From: BS750m-G4 sp964472195
GTDB taxonomy: Bacteria; Bacteroidota; Ignavibacteria; Tepidaquicellales; Tepidaquicellaceae
Reading direction: 5' to 3'
Length of the DNA stretch: 15,607 nucleotides
NCBI GenBank assembly: GCA_964472195.1
Contig: CAYYJH010000063.1
Span: 1 to 15,607, forward strand
The position numbers and the translations under genes were made by a program. Below are positions 6,189 to 13,599 of the stretch, in pieces (the stretch's first letter is position 1; every line of letters starts with the position of its first letter). The notes beneath the pieces are model-generated. The model was given only the letters and a program-made list of their open reading frames with translations, did no database searches and was not told the origin of the DNA.

Positions 6189-7070
6189 TCACATTCCCAT
6201 TGTGTGCCAGACTGTTTTTATTTCTGTAAACTTCTCAATTTCGTAAATGGTTTCATTAATATTTTTATCATGCCAATTCCATTTTGTGTTTTCCTTCAAC
6301 CCTTTAAACCTTTTAACGTTGTTGGCACAAAGTTCCTGTATTTGTTTTTTGTTTTGATTTGTATTCTCACAAAAATCGATAGCATTTACATCATAATGTC
6401 CGGCTAAATGATTTACAAGTTCATTTTTGTAACCGGTGAGAATATTTATAGTTCCTACAGGAAAATCACTTGTTGCAATAACTTCTGAAAGAGTCAATGA
6501 AGGAAGAGGGGAGTTTTCGTTAGCTAATATTATGCATGTATTCCCGGAACATGTTACAACAGCAATCCTCGAAACTATCGGAAGAAAGCTTAATGTGTCA
6601 GGAAGAATAATCCCGACAACTCCCGTTGGTTCTGGAATCGAAAAATTAAAGTAACCTTTCTGAACCGGGTTTACTGAGCCAGTTAATTGAGTCCATTTAT
6701 CGCAGAAGCCCGCATAAAAGACCATTCTATCGATTGCAGTAGTAACTTCCTTTTTACATTGTGTCTTGCTTTGTTTCGTGGATAAGTAAATCTCTTCACT
6801 GAATTGCTCCTTTCTTCCTTCGAGCATTTCTGCAAACCTGTACAGAATCTGACCTCGTTCATAATGTGTTTTTGAATTCCATATGCTCAAACTGTTTCTT
6901 GCTTCTACCACGGCATTACGCAGGTCTTTTCTTGATGCAAGCGATACATTGCAAATTTTTTCTTTTGTCTTTGGGTTTTTTGCTTCGTAATATCTCTCTG
7001 ATTCGGTTCTTGTAAACTTACCCCCGATAAAGAGTTTATACATTTTTGGAATTTGTAATCGGTTTGACAT
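6189..7070 (-). CDS. Short aldehyde dehydrogenase-like protein without catalytic domain
   Basis: The 293-aa product covers only the N-terminal and NAD-binding part of the aldehyde dehydrogenase fold; full enzymes have about 480-500 aa. YKLFIGGKF (11-19) is the usual start of the fold. EPTGVVGIILPD (147-158) replaces the PWN motif, so the oxyanion asparagine is missing. GNTCIILANENSPLP (176-190) has Ala where the cofactor-binding lysine normally sits. FPVGTINILTG (203-213) is well conserved. The catalytic cysteine and glutamate region is absent, and the C-terminus ends cleanly with no sign of frameshift. Short ALDHs with this IGGKF/RGQILYRFAEMLEGR character are known to me as partners of a full-length ALDH near deoC in nucleoside catabolism, and resemble the second domain of ALDH16. 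Neither partner is in this window. It is probably a conserved pseudoenzyme or structural subunit rather than debris. Confidence 0.78.
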   Translation of the reverse strand: MSNRLQIPKMYKLFIGGKFTRTESERYYEAKNPKTKEKICNVSLASRKDLRNAVVEARNSLSIWNSKTHYERGQILYRFAEMLEGRKEQFSEEIYLSTKQSKTQCKKEVTTAIDRMVFYAGFCDKWTQLTGSVNPVQKGYFNFSIPEPTGVVGIILPDTLSFLPIVSRIAVVTCSGNTCIILANENSPLPSLTLSEVIATSDFPVGTINILTGYKNELVNHLAGHYDVNAIDFCENTNQNKKQIQELCANNVKRFKGLKENTKWNWHDKNINETIYEIEKFTEIKTVWHTMGM

Positions 7071-7210
7071 TTGTATATCTGATTAAGAATTCTTTAAAAA
7101 AAGTAATTGAATTTAAGCATTTCAATTTTTTAAAAGTATGACTTTAATATTTAAAATTTTCTCTGTAGTGTTACTTGTTTCTTATTCGAAAGTATTAAAA
7201 GGAGACTAAC
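7071..7210. promoter_or_regulatory. Divergent intergenic region with inverted repeat
   Basis: This AT-rich 140-nt gap separates the divergent ALDH-like and cysteine synthase-like genes and must hold both promoters. The inverted repeat attgaa (7106-7111) / ttcaat (7121-7126) with a 9-nt spacer could be an operator. The site is short, AT-rich and unproven. Confidence 0.3.
7200..7204 (+). promoter_or_regulatory. Shine-Dalgarno site selecting a TTG start
   Basis: aggag lies 6 nt before the TTG at 7211 and fixes this unusual start codon for the cysteine synthase-like gene. Confidence 0.6.
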
Positions 7211-8170
7211 TTGAACTTATTAGATGCAATAGGTAATACTCCCTTAATTCAACTAAACAACATTACTCGTGGATTGAAATCCAAGGTCTTTGCGAAGTTA
7301 GAATTTACAAATCCCGGTGGAAGCATAAAGGACCGTATCGCAAAGTACATGATCGAAAAAGCAGAACTTGAGGGTAAGTTGAAACCGGGAGATACAATTT
7401 TAGAGAATTCATCAGGCAATACTGCGATGGGTCTGGCAATCGTAGCAAAACAAAAAGGTTACAACCTTAAAATTGTCATCAGGGATACCACGAGTAGAGA
7501 AAAGCTTGAAGTCTTGAAGTGTCTGGGAGTAGAAATGATTTTGGTTGATGCATCGATTTCCCCGGAGAGGGAGGATTCATATAACAATCTTGCAAGGAAT
7601 ATCGCAAAGGAAAATGATGATTTATTTTATGTAGATCAACACTACAACCTTGATAATAACGAGACCTATTATAAAACATTTGCACCTGAGATTTGGGAAC
7701 AGACTCAAGGCAGGATAGATTATTTCATAGCAGGTGTAGGTACAGGCGGTACAATTTCGGGTACAGCAAAGTTTTTAAAAGAGAAAAATCCCGGAATAAA
7801 AATAATTGGGATTGACCCGATAGGATCAGTTTTCTATGAATATTTCAAGAATAAAAAGCTGGTTAAACCCGAAAAATATTTAATCGAAGGATTAGGTGAC
7901 GAATTCTTGATAGCAACTGCACAGCTCGATTTAATCGACGACATGATTCAAGTTACTGATAAGACAGCTTTCGAATGGACGAAGAAACTTGCTGTCGAAG
8001 AAGGGATAATTGCTGGCGGTTCTAGCGGAGCAAACATTTGGGGTGCTGTACAGCTTGCCAGAAAAATTGACAAGGAAGCAAATATCATTACTGTCTTTCC
8101 CGATTCAGGTTATAAATATATAAGTACAGTATACAATGTTGAATGGCTGAAAGAAAATAATCTGCTTTGA
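7211..8170 (+). CDS. PLP-dependent cysteine synthase / cystathionine beta-synthase core enzyme
   Basis: Fold-type II PLP enzyme of 319 aa. The cofactor lysine is Lys40 in NPGGSIKDR. The substrate loop is SSGNTA at 67-72, a variant of the usual TSGNTG. The phosphate-binding loop is GVGTGGT (175-181), and a serine-glycine motif GGSSGA (269-274) and PDSG (297-300) complete the site. The region IGIDPIGSVFYE (199-210) and the EGLGDEF motif (226-232) are closer to cystathionine beta-synthase than to typical CysK. There are no C-terminal CBS regulatory domains. It could make cysteine from O-acetylserine and sulfide, or cystathionine from serine and homocysteine; sequence alone does not decide. It would supply the cysteine needed for bacillithiol. 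TTG start with a good Shine-Dalgarno. Transcribed alone, divergent from the ALDH-like gene. Confidence 0.88.
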   Translation: MNLLDAIGNTPLIQLNNITRGLKSKVFAKLEFTNPGGSIKDRIAKYMIEKAELEGKLKPGDTILENSSGNTAMGLAIVAKQKGYNLKIVIRDTTSREKLEVLKCLGVEMILVDASISPEREDSYNNLARNIAKENDDLFYVDQHYNLDNNETYYKTFAPEIWEQTQGRIDYFIAGVGTGGTISGTAKFLKEKNPGIKIIGIDPIGSVFYEYFKNKKLVKPEKYLIEGLGDEFLIATAQLDLIDDMIQVTDKTAFEWTKKLAVEEGIIAGGSSGANIWGAVQLARKIDKEANIITVFPDSGYKYISTVYNVEWLKENNLL

Positions 8171-8181
8171 TTCTGTATACT

Positions 8182-8197
8182 TTTGAATTTGTTCAAA
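8182..8197. terminator. Possible weak hairpin between convergent genes
   Basis: Arms tttgaa (8182-8187) and ttcaaa (8192-8197) close a 4-nt loop in the 51-nt space between two convergent stop codons. It is AT-rich, lacks a T-tract, and is only a weak candidate. Confidence 0.22.
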
Positions 8198-8221
8198 GAT
8201 TGGAATTTGTTGCTTGAGAAT

Positions 8222-9010
8222 TTAGTTCGTCCACTTCGGTTTCCTTTTCTCTAAAAATGCTGCCATGCCTTCCTGTCCTTCATTTGATGTTCTTATATCA
8301 GCAATCATTTTTGCGGTGTACTCACTGGCTTCCTCAAGAGTTAGTTTGTTGGATACATTATAGATCAGGTCTTTGCATTTCGATATGGCGTTCGGTCCAC
8401 CGCTTACGATAACTTCAATTACTGAATTAACAAAATCCTCTAACCCGACTTTCTCAACTGCCCTGTTAATTAAATGAAATACTTCTGCCTCTTTAGCATC
8501 TATGCGTCTGCCAGTGAGCATAAGTTCTTTTGCTGCATACTCGCCAATTCTTTTTACTACGTATGGTGAAACACACGCAGGTATGATTCCGATTTTCACT
8601 TCGCTCAATGAGAATACAGTTTTATTTTCTGCATAAGCAAAATCGCATGCAGTAATAAAACCATTCGCTCCTCCAATTGCTGAACCATGAACAATTGCGA
8701 TAGTTGGTTTATTGCATGTGTAGATTGTGTAAAAGCATTTAGAGACGTTTAAACTTTCTTTACAGTTATCATCATACGAATACTTAGCTACATCACGCAT
8801 CCAGTTTAAATCTGCACCTGCACAAAAAGATTTACCGTTTCCTCTCAGTACTGCCACACGAATTTCTTCCAACATATTTATTTTTTGAAAAATATCTATT
8901 ACTTCTGAGATCATAACTTCGTTGAAAGCATTATGCACATCCGGTCTGTTCAAGCAAACAGTAGCTACTTGATCGTTAATTTCAAATTTGATTGTTTGAT
9001 ATTTATTCAT
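8222..9010 (-). CDS. Enoyl-CoA hydratase/isomerase family, probable methylglutaconyl-CoA hydratase
   Basis: Crotonase-fold enzyme of 262 aa. The oxyanion-hole motifs are SFCAGADLNWM (61-71) and IGGANGF (112-118). Glu137 in FSLSEVKIG matches the second catalytic glutamate of enoyl-CoA hydratase, whereas the first (rat Glu144) is replaced by Gly117. The combination CAGADLNWM, the Gly at that place, PACVSPYVVKRIG, and the ending RTSNEGQEGMAAFLEKRKPKW is characteristic of bacterial LiuC, which hydrates 3-methylglutaconyl-CoA to HMG-CoA in leucine breakdown. No other leucine-pathway genes are in view, so this specificity is an inference. The ATG at 9010 fits the family N-terminus. It lies downstream of a 326-nt gap and probably has its own promoter. 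Confidence 0.85.
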   Translation of the reverse strand: MNKYQTIKFEINDQVATVCLNRPDVHNAFNEVMISEVIDIFQKINMLEEIRVAVLRGNGKSFCAGADLNWMRDVAKYSYDDNCKESLNVSKCFYTIYTCNKPTIAIVHGSAIGGANGFITACDFAYAENKTVFSLSEVKIGIIPACVSPYVVKRIGEYAAKELMLTGRRIDAKEAEVFHLINRAVEKVGLEDFVNSVIEVIVSGGPNAISKCKDLIYNVSNKLTLEEASEYTAKMIADIRTSNEGQEGMAAFLEKRKPKWTN

Positions 9011-9083
9011 ACATTTAAATTTTACAGTTTATAAAATTTTGAGGTTTAAATATAATCATGCTTGTTTGTGTTTTTTCATCCTG

Positions 9084-9123
9084 CTCTTGTGTATGCTCGA
9101 CGAAGTGATTCGGAATACAAGAG
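9084..9123. repeat. Nested hairpin
   Basis: Outer arms ctcttgt (9084-9090) and acaagag (9117-9123) enclose an inner hairpin cgaa-gtga-ttcg (9101-9112). On the minus strand the structure follows the PNP operon end at some distance and could help terminate it, although no T-tract is adjacent. It also looks like a dispersed palindromic repeat. Confidence 0.45.
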
Positions 9124-9144
9124 TGTGTCAACATTTAAATAACT

Positions 9145-9185
9145 GCTAATATGTGAATAAATATTAGCGAATTAGCGGCTATTAT
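9145..9185. repeat. Hairpin and ttagcg direct repeat
   Basis: Arms gctaatat (9145-9152) and atattagc (9161-9168) are perfect complements with an 8-nt loop. attagcg occurs twice, at 9163-9169 and 9171-9177, giving overlapping pairing choices. It is adjacent to the nested hairpin, so this gap resembles the repeat cluster at 1-402. Confidence 0.45.
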
Positions 9186-9336
9186 TTAATCATTATCTTG
9201 TGTGTTTATAATTAATCATAGATGTTTTATAAGTAATAAAGAGTATATTTATGTTATGAAAATTATGCCCTAAGTTGATTTGCCCTTGGCGTGCACACAA
9301 GAAATAAAGAGATGTAAGTAATTTGATAGTAGAAAA

Positions 9337-10179
9337 TCAGACCTTTTTAATAATACTTCCAATAATTTTATTCAAAAGTGTTTCGCATTTTTTCAGATGT
9401 TTCTTTCTCAATTTCTCTTTTTCAGCCTCAGTTGATTCATCTTCCAACATTTTATCTGCTATTAGTTCACGAGTGATCAATCCTATTCCAAGAAATTTAA
9501 GTTTACTGTGAACAGCTGTAATATCCTCGGGAACAAGCGAGTATCCAACAACATCCGCACCAATCTCCCTGTAAAATCTAGCTTCGGCTTCAGTCTCGCT
9601 TTCCGGTCCGATTACCCCAAGATATACAGATTCACTCATTTTCATCCGGTTGTCCTGAAATATGCTGTAAGCTATTTCGAAAAGTCCCATATCATATGCA
9701 TTGCTCATGTCGGGGAATCTCAAGCCAAGCTCGTCGTCGTTTTCACCAATCAAAGGATTATCACCCATGAGGTTTATATGGTCATAGATTAGAGCAAGTT
9801 CACCGCATTGAAACCTGGGATTCAAATGAGCAACTTCGTCAACTGAAATAATTTTCTTAATGTTAAGTTCTTTTAAAACATAAATGACATGTCCAAGCTC
9901 CCTCATCGAAATACCATCGAAATAATGAAACCGTCCTTTTAAAATTACTAACGGCTTCTGTCCTATTTTTACGAACAGAATGCTACCTACTTTATTCAAA
10001 TCATTATTCTCAAATGCAGGTGGGATTTTATCATAATCAATTTTCGATAAAACTTTGTAACCGTCCTTAATTTTAATATCTTTTTCAATTATTAACGCAG
10101 TATCCGCGACAAATTTTTTTGGCATGTACTTTTTGATGTACTTAACCGATTCTAAAATTCTTTGTCTTTGTTCTGTCAT
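9337..10179 (-). CDS. Divergent purine nucleoside phosphorylase paralogue, active site degenerate
   Basis: A 280-aa protein of the trimeric PNP/MTAP fold, encoded 41 nt after a canonical PNP. It keeps GRFHYFDG (82-89), LNPRF (119-123), the GPESETEAEARF segment (191-202), and IGADVVGYSLVPE (206-218). Key positions differ. The phosphate loop GTGLGG of the neighbour is replaced by a sequence around IIEKDIK (30-36). The HSGK motif is missing. NACG becomes DEVA (114-117), and ITDEG becomes ITREL (235-239). Phosphate binding and base recognition should therefore be impaired or changed. Its C-terminus is a lysine/glutamate-rich helix. It may be an inactive partner that forms mixed trimers with the upstream PNP, or an enzyme with a new substrate. 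The family is sure; the function is not known. Confidence 0.8.
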   Translation of the reverse strand: MTEQRQRILESVKYIKKYMPKKFVADTALIIEKDIKIKDGYKVLSKIDYDKIPPAFENNDLNKVGSILFVKIGQKPLVILKGRFHYFDGISMRELGHVIYVLKELNIKKIISVDEVAHLNPRFQCGELALIYDHINLMGDNPLIGENDDELGLRFPDMSNAYDMGLFEIAYSIFQDNRMKMSESVYLGVIGPESETEAEARFYREIGADVVGYSLVPEDITAVHSKLKFLGIGLITRELIADKMLEDESTEAEKEKLRKKHLKKCETLLNKIIGSIIKKV

Positions 10180-10220
10180 GGTGTTAAGGGTATATTATTT
10201 TTTGATTACTATTTTTTATT

Positions 10221-11021
10221 CTATAATTTTTCTACGAGTTTTTGTGTTAAAAGCGTTAAATTTGGTTCTGCAACACTTGCTGCTTTAATTATGTCCTGAA
10301 TATTAGCTACTTCAAGTGTATCAGGGAATCCTTCATCTGTAATAATCGATAATCCAAGACATTTTATGCCGAGCTTGTGTGCAATTATGACTTCCGGGAT
10401 TGTTGACATCCCTACAACGTCCCCGCCGATTTTTTTTATCATTTTGTATTCAGCTCTTGTTTCCAGATTCGGTCCCTGAACAGAGGCATAAACTCCTTTA
10501 CGAATATCGATGTCATTTTCAATTGCAATTTCTTCCGCAAACTTAATGAGTTCTTTTGAATAAAATTGAGCTGGAGCTTCGTGATTAACGATTTTAAAAC
10601 CGATCAAAGGGGTTTCAAAATGTAAATTAATATGTGAAGAAATAATCATCAACTCTGTTTTCTTGAATTGAGGATTTAGTGCTCCACAGGCGTTCGATAC
10701 AAGAAGATATTTGATACCAAGTTCCTTCAATATATGAACAGGGAATGTCACCCTGTGATGATTGTAACCCTCGTAATAATGAAATCTTCCTTGCATCGCG
10801 ACTATTTTCTTACCTGAAAGTTTTCCAAAGATCATTTTACCCGAATGAAACTCAACGGTTGATACAGGAAAGTGCGGAATGTCAGAATATTCAATGGAGA
10901 AATCTATGTCGATATATTTTACAAGACCTCCAAGTCCTGTACCTAAAATTATACCTATCGGATAATCATGACCTGTCTTTGCTTTTATATACTCCTTAGC
11001 TAATGCATGGTGTGAAGTCAT
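10221..11021 (-). CDS. punA: Purine nucleoside phosphorylase (trimeric, PNP-I type)
   Basis: Cleaves purine (deoxy)ribonucleosides with phosphate to the free base and (deoxy)ribose 1-phosphate in purine salvage. The 266-aa length suits the homotrimeric class. All hallmarks are intact: phosphate loop GTGLGG (27-32), His59 in EFHSGK, GRFHYYEG (78-85, with Arg and His for phosphate), NACG (110-113), the nucleoside-binding GPNLETRAEYKM (183-194), GMSTIPE (204-210) and ITDEG (227-231). An acidic residue at this last position, rather than the asparagine of mammalian PNP, is common in bacterial enzymes. It lies 33 nt after divIVA and 41 nt before the degenerate paralogue, all in one minus-strand operon. 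Confidence 0.93.
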   Translation of the reverse strand: MTSHHALAKEYIKAKTGHDYPIGIILGTGLGGLVKYIDIDFSIEYSDIPHFPVSTVEFHSGKMIFGKLSGKKIVAMQGRFHYYEGYNHHRVTFPVHILKELGIKYLLVSNACGALNPQFKKTELMIISSHINLHFETPLIGFKIVNHEAPAQFYSKELIKFAEEIAIENDIDIRKGVYASVQGPNLETRAEYKMIKKIGGDVVGMSTIPEVIIAHKLGIKCLGLSIITDEGFPDTLEVANIQDIIKAASVAEPNLTLLTQKLVEKL

Positions 11022-11054
11022 TTAAATCAAGTGTATAATAAGATTATTGAAAAA

Positions 11055-11693
11055 TTATTTTACTTCAAAATTGTCATCAAAAGGCTTATCCTTAACATCC
11101 TTATCGATAGTGCTTATTGAAACTTTTTTCATGTCCTGTTTTGGTTCTTCGTCTGTGGATTCCTCTTTTGCGTCTTCGTTCGTTTCTTCTTTTTCTTCAT
11201 CAAGTGATTCTGATATCGAAGTCAAACCCATCTTTAGAATCTTCTGATGTTTTACGAATTCTTCAAGCTCGCTGAGTTTATCATTAAGAAAGTTCTTTAC
11301 ATCGCCAATCAATTTGTCATTTTTAAGTTTAATCTCATCGAGTTCCTGCTTTTTGTTTATTATTTCTTCTTCAACGTCCTGTTTAAACCTTCGTGCATTT
11401 AGTTCACCTTCTTTTATTATCATCTCTGCTTTTTTCTTAGCATTTTGCAAAGCTTCTTCTCCAAGCTCCTGGGACTTTACAATTGCCTTTTGCAGGTTCA
11501 TCTCATTTTCTTTATATATATCGAGGTCGGTCTGAAGTGATTTTATTTTATCTGACAGGTTTTTATTCTCGATAACAAGTTTTTCATAATGTGAGCTTAC
11601 GGTTTCGAGAAATGCCTCTATCTCATTTGGGTCATATCCCCTGAGAACTTTTTTGAAATCACTCTTTTTTATATCTGCTGATGATAAGTTCAT
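11055..11693 (-). CDS. DivIVA-domain coiled-coil protein
   Basis: Cytoplasmic scaffold-like protein of 212 aa. The N-terminal DivIVA signature is complete: LSSADIKKSDFKK then VLRGYDPNEIEAFL (16-29), which in DivIVA/GpsB proteins forms the membrane-curvature-binding dimer cap. A long heptad-rich, Lys/Glu-rich segment from about 35 to 155 is predicted to be coiled coil. The tail (about 165-200) is strongly acidic (EEKEETNEDAKEESTDEE) and probably disordered. In Gram-positive bacteria, DivIVA marks poles and septa and is encoded in the ylmEFGH-divIVA cluster. Here it directly follows yggS, the ylmE orthologue (27-nt gap), preserving that link without sepF/ylmG/ylmH. A role in division or envelope organisation is inferred from the family. 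Confidence 0.88.
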   Translation of the reverse strand: MNLSSADIKKSDFKKVLRGYDPNEIEAFLETVSSHYEKLVIENKNLSDKIKSLQTDLDIYKENEMNLQKAIVKSQELGEEALQNAKKKAEMIIKEGELNARRFKQDVEEEIINKKQELDEIKLKNDKLIGDVKNFLNDKLSELEEFVKHQKILKMGLTSISESLDEEKEETNEDAKEESTDEEPKQDMKKVSISTIDKDVKDKPFDDNFEVK

Positions 11694-11720
11694 AATAATT
11701 TTTATTATTTAGTTAAATTG

Positions 11721-12416
11721 TTAATTGTAATTTCTTTCTCCAAATATTGCACTGCCGATTCTCAACATATTCGAACCTTCTTCGAGTGCAATTTCAAAAT
11801 CTGATGTCATCCCCATTGATAGAAACTGAAATCCAGGATGAACAGGTTTTAAATCTTCATACAAATTTCTCAATGTTCTAAAATTCTCCCTAATAATATT
11901 CTCGTCGTTTGTGAATTTTCCTATTGTCATTAGACCTTTTAGTTTGATACTCTTTAGATTTGCGATTTCAGAACACAGATTTATCGTTTTATTAATTTCG
12001 ATGCCTGACTTTTGCTCCTCTTTGCTAGTGTTTACCTGAACAAGTATATCAACTACACTGTGAATTTCCTCTGCTCGCTTATTAATTTCCGTCGCTAATT
12101 TAATACTGTCCACTGAATGTATAAGGTAAACATAATCTATAATGTATTTAACTTTGTTTGTTTGAAGATGACCAACTAAGTGCCAATTTATGTTATAAGT
12201 TTTTAGTTCGTTATATTTTCTCATAAGCTCCTGGACTTTGTTTTCACCGAAATCTTTATGACCGAGTTTATTTACTTCAAGAATCTGTTCAGGTGGAAAT
12301 GTTTTACTTACAGCAACTAACTTTATTTCATCAAAGTTTCTTTTTAAACTGTCGCATTTTATTTTTATCGCTTCGATTAATTTCTCATAGTTAGACGACA
12401 GGTAATTGTAGTTCAT
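11721..12416 (-). CDS. yggS: YggS/YlmE/PROSC-type PLP homeostasis protein
   Basis: Non-catalytic PLP-binding TIM-barrel protein that buffers pyridoxal phosphate and affects amino acid and keto acid balance. The product is 231 aa, as usual. The cofactor lysine is Lys38 in AVSKTFP. Family motifs follow in order: FGENKVQE, WHLVGHLQTNK, VQVNTSKEEQKSGI, GLMTIGKF, and the phosphate-binding end LSMGMTSDFEIALEEGSNMLRIG followed by FGER. Everything expected is present. It is the first gene of the minus-strand operon yggS-divIVA-punA-PNP paralogue and starts 140 nt from the divergent rodZ-like gene, so its promoter lies in that gap. Confidence 0.95.
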   Translation of the reverse strand: MNYNYLSSNYEKLIEAIKIKCDSLKRNFDEIKLVAVSKTFPPEQILEVNKLGHKDFGENKVQELMRKYNELKTYNINWHLVGHLQTNKVKYIIDYVYLIHSVDSIKLATEINKRAEEIHSVVDILVQVNTSKEEQKSGIEINKTINLCSEIANLKSIKLKGLMTIGKFTNDENIIRENFRTLRNLYEDLKPVHPGFQFLSMGMTSDFEIALEEGSNMLRIGSAIFGERNYN

Positions 12417-12556
12417 TAAAAATAAAGTAATGTATATTACAAATTCTTTAATCAGTAAATTAATAAATTTGATAAATTATTCATATCTATAAAGAAATAT
12501 AACTTTAAAATTTACTTTAATTATAATAACTTAACGCTATTAAATTAAAAGAACAA
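12417..12556. promoter_or_regulatory. Divergent promoter region of yggS operon and rodZ-ligA
   Basis: This very AT-rich 140-nt gap lies between two divergent operons. It contains a small palindrome gtaat-gtat-attac (12427-12440) close to the yggS start. No clear -35/-10 pair can be assigned without transcript data. Confidence 0.4.
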
Positions 12557-13561
12557 ATGCTTAAAAGATTTGCTCAGGATTTGAAAAATATAAGGGAAGA
12601 GAAAAAAATATCCCTTATAGAAATTGCCAATGAAACGAAACTGCATATATCGATATTTGATAAGATGGAAAAAGGTGATTTCACTTTCCAGCCTCAAACT
12701 TATATCAGGGCATTTTTAAAACAATATGCAAAATATCTGGAACTGGATGAAAACGAAGTAATACACAATTATAATTTAGCAAAAAGTGGTAACTACCATC
12801 CAAAGACCAAACCTGAAATCGAGGAAGAAAAAAGGATTGTTGATACCGATGATAAATTTGCAGATACATTCGAGGAGGTTCCCGGGAAAATCAAAAAAGA
12901 GAAAAAAGAAAGTAAAAGTGAAGTATCTAAACAAGAGGTCAATCGGAACGAAGAAGTAGACTTGTTAGAAACCAAAACGAAGAGAAAAGAAAAGATCGAA
13001 ACAAGTTCATACGATCAAAAGACTGAGGGTAGAGGATTGGTTAAAGCAGACTCTCCTGTTGTCAGCCCTAGAGTTTTAAAGAATGCTGGGTGGACTTTAC
13101 TAATAATTTTAATCATGGTTGGTGTTTATTTTTTGATTACAGAGTTAATAATGAATGGTTCTTCGACAAAGAAGATGGAGATTGTTAGGCAGAATTTCGA
13201 TGAAGTCGTTAAAGAAAGTGAAAGGAAACTGCTTGGTAAGCGTTCCGAAGAAGAAATAGCTGATTCAATCAGAAAAGCACGTGAACTTGAAGCATCTCTT
13301 TTAGAAGAAACGGGCGACTCACTCACACTCGAAATAACAAGTTTGAAAAAAGGTTCTATAACTGTAATAACAGATTCTTTAAAAACTGAGAAAGCAGATT
13401 ACGGCAGTAACGAACTCGGCTTATGGAAGGCAAGAAAGTTTTTTGTTATTTCCTCGAATAACACTTCATCGTTTATGGCTGTTCTTAATGGTGATACTTT
13501 GAAATTTGCTGGTAAGGTTCTGAGAGGAGTGAAACTCACGAAGAATGGTATAGTCAAATAA
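12557..13561 (+). CDS. rodZ: RodZ-like membrane protein with N-terminal HTH
   Basis: Bitopic inner-membrane protein of 334 aa. Residues 5-70 form a Cro/RodZ-type helix-turn-helix (LKNIREEKKISLIEIANETK, then an IFDKMEKGDF and YIRAFLKQYAKYL pattern), which in RodZ contacts MreB. A charged Lys/Glu-rich linker spans about 85-170. One transmembrane helix lies at 177-198 (GWTLLIILIMVGVYFLI core). The periplasmic part includes a charged helix (208-250) and a C-terminal beta-rich domain (256-334) resembling the DUF4115 region of RodZ. The architecture HTH-linker-TM-beta domain supports a role in the MreB elongation machinery; no mreB is present here to confirm it. ATG at 12557, 38 nt before ligA. Confidence 0.82.
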   Translation: MLKRFAQDLKNIREEKKISLIEIANETKLHISIFDKMEKGDFTFQPQTYIRAFLKQYAKYLELDENEVIHNYNLAKSGNYHPKTKPEIEEEKRIVDTDDKFADTFEEVPGKIKKEKKESKSEVSKQEVNRNEEVDLLETKTKRKEKIETSSYDQKTEGRGLVKADSPVVSPRVLKNAGWTLLIILIMVGVYFLITELIMNGSSTKKMEIVRQNFDEVVKESERKLLGKRSEEEIADSIRKARELEASLLEETGDSLTLEITSLKKGSITVITDSLKTEKADYGSNELGLWKARKFFVISSNNTSSFMAVLNGDTLKFAGKVLRGVKLTKNGIVK

Positions 13562-13599
13562 TATTAGATAAACCTCTTTTTCAATAAACACTCACATTA

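Larger units (their letters stand above)
9011..9336. other. 326-nt non-coding gap with hairpins
   Basis: No gene is supported here. The stretch lies between the hydratase gene and the degenerate PNP gene, both on the minus strand. It holds two hairpin-forming repeats (9084-9123 and 9145-9168), followed by AT-rich sequence. The hydratase promoter and the terminator of the upstream PNP operon should both be in it, but I cannot place either with confidence. Confidence 0.5.

Noticed and set aside
6189..7070. ALDH gene as a broken pseudogene
   Set aside because: The frame is intact, the C-terminus ends cleanly, no remnant of the catalytic half lies in any frame downstream (LDT follows after 78 nt), and comparable short ALDHs are known.
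9197..9301. Inverted copies of cttgtgtg (9197-9204) and cacacaag (9294-9301)
   Set aside because: Only 8 nt and about 90 nt apart; they do not bound a gene or any element and may be chance.
9323..9792. Plus-strand open frames opposite the PNP paralogue
   Set aside because: They are antisense shadows of a well-supported minus-strand gene, with no start signal or family features.
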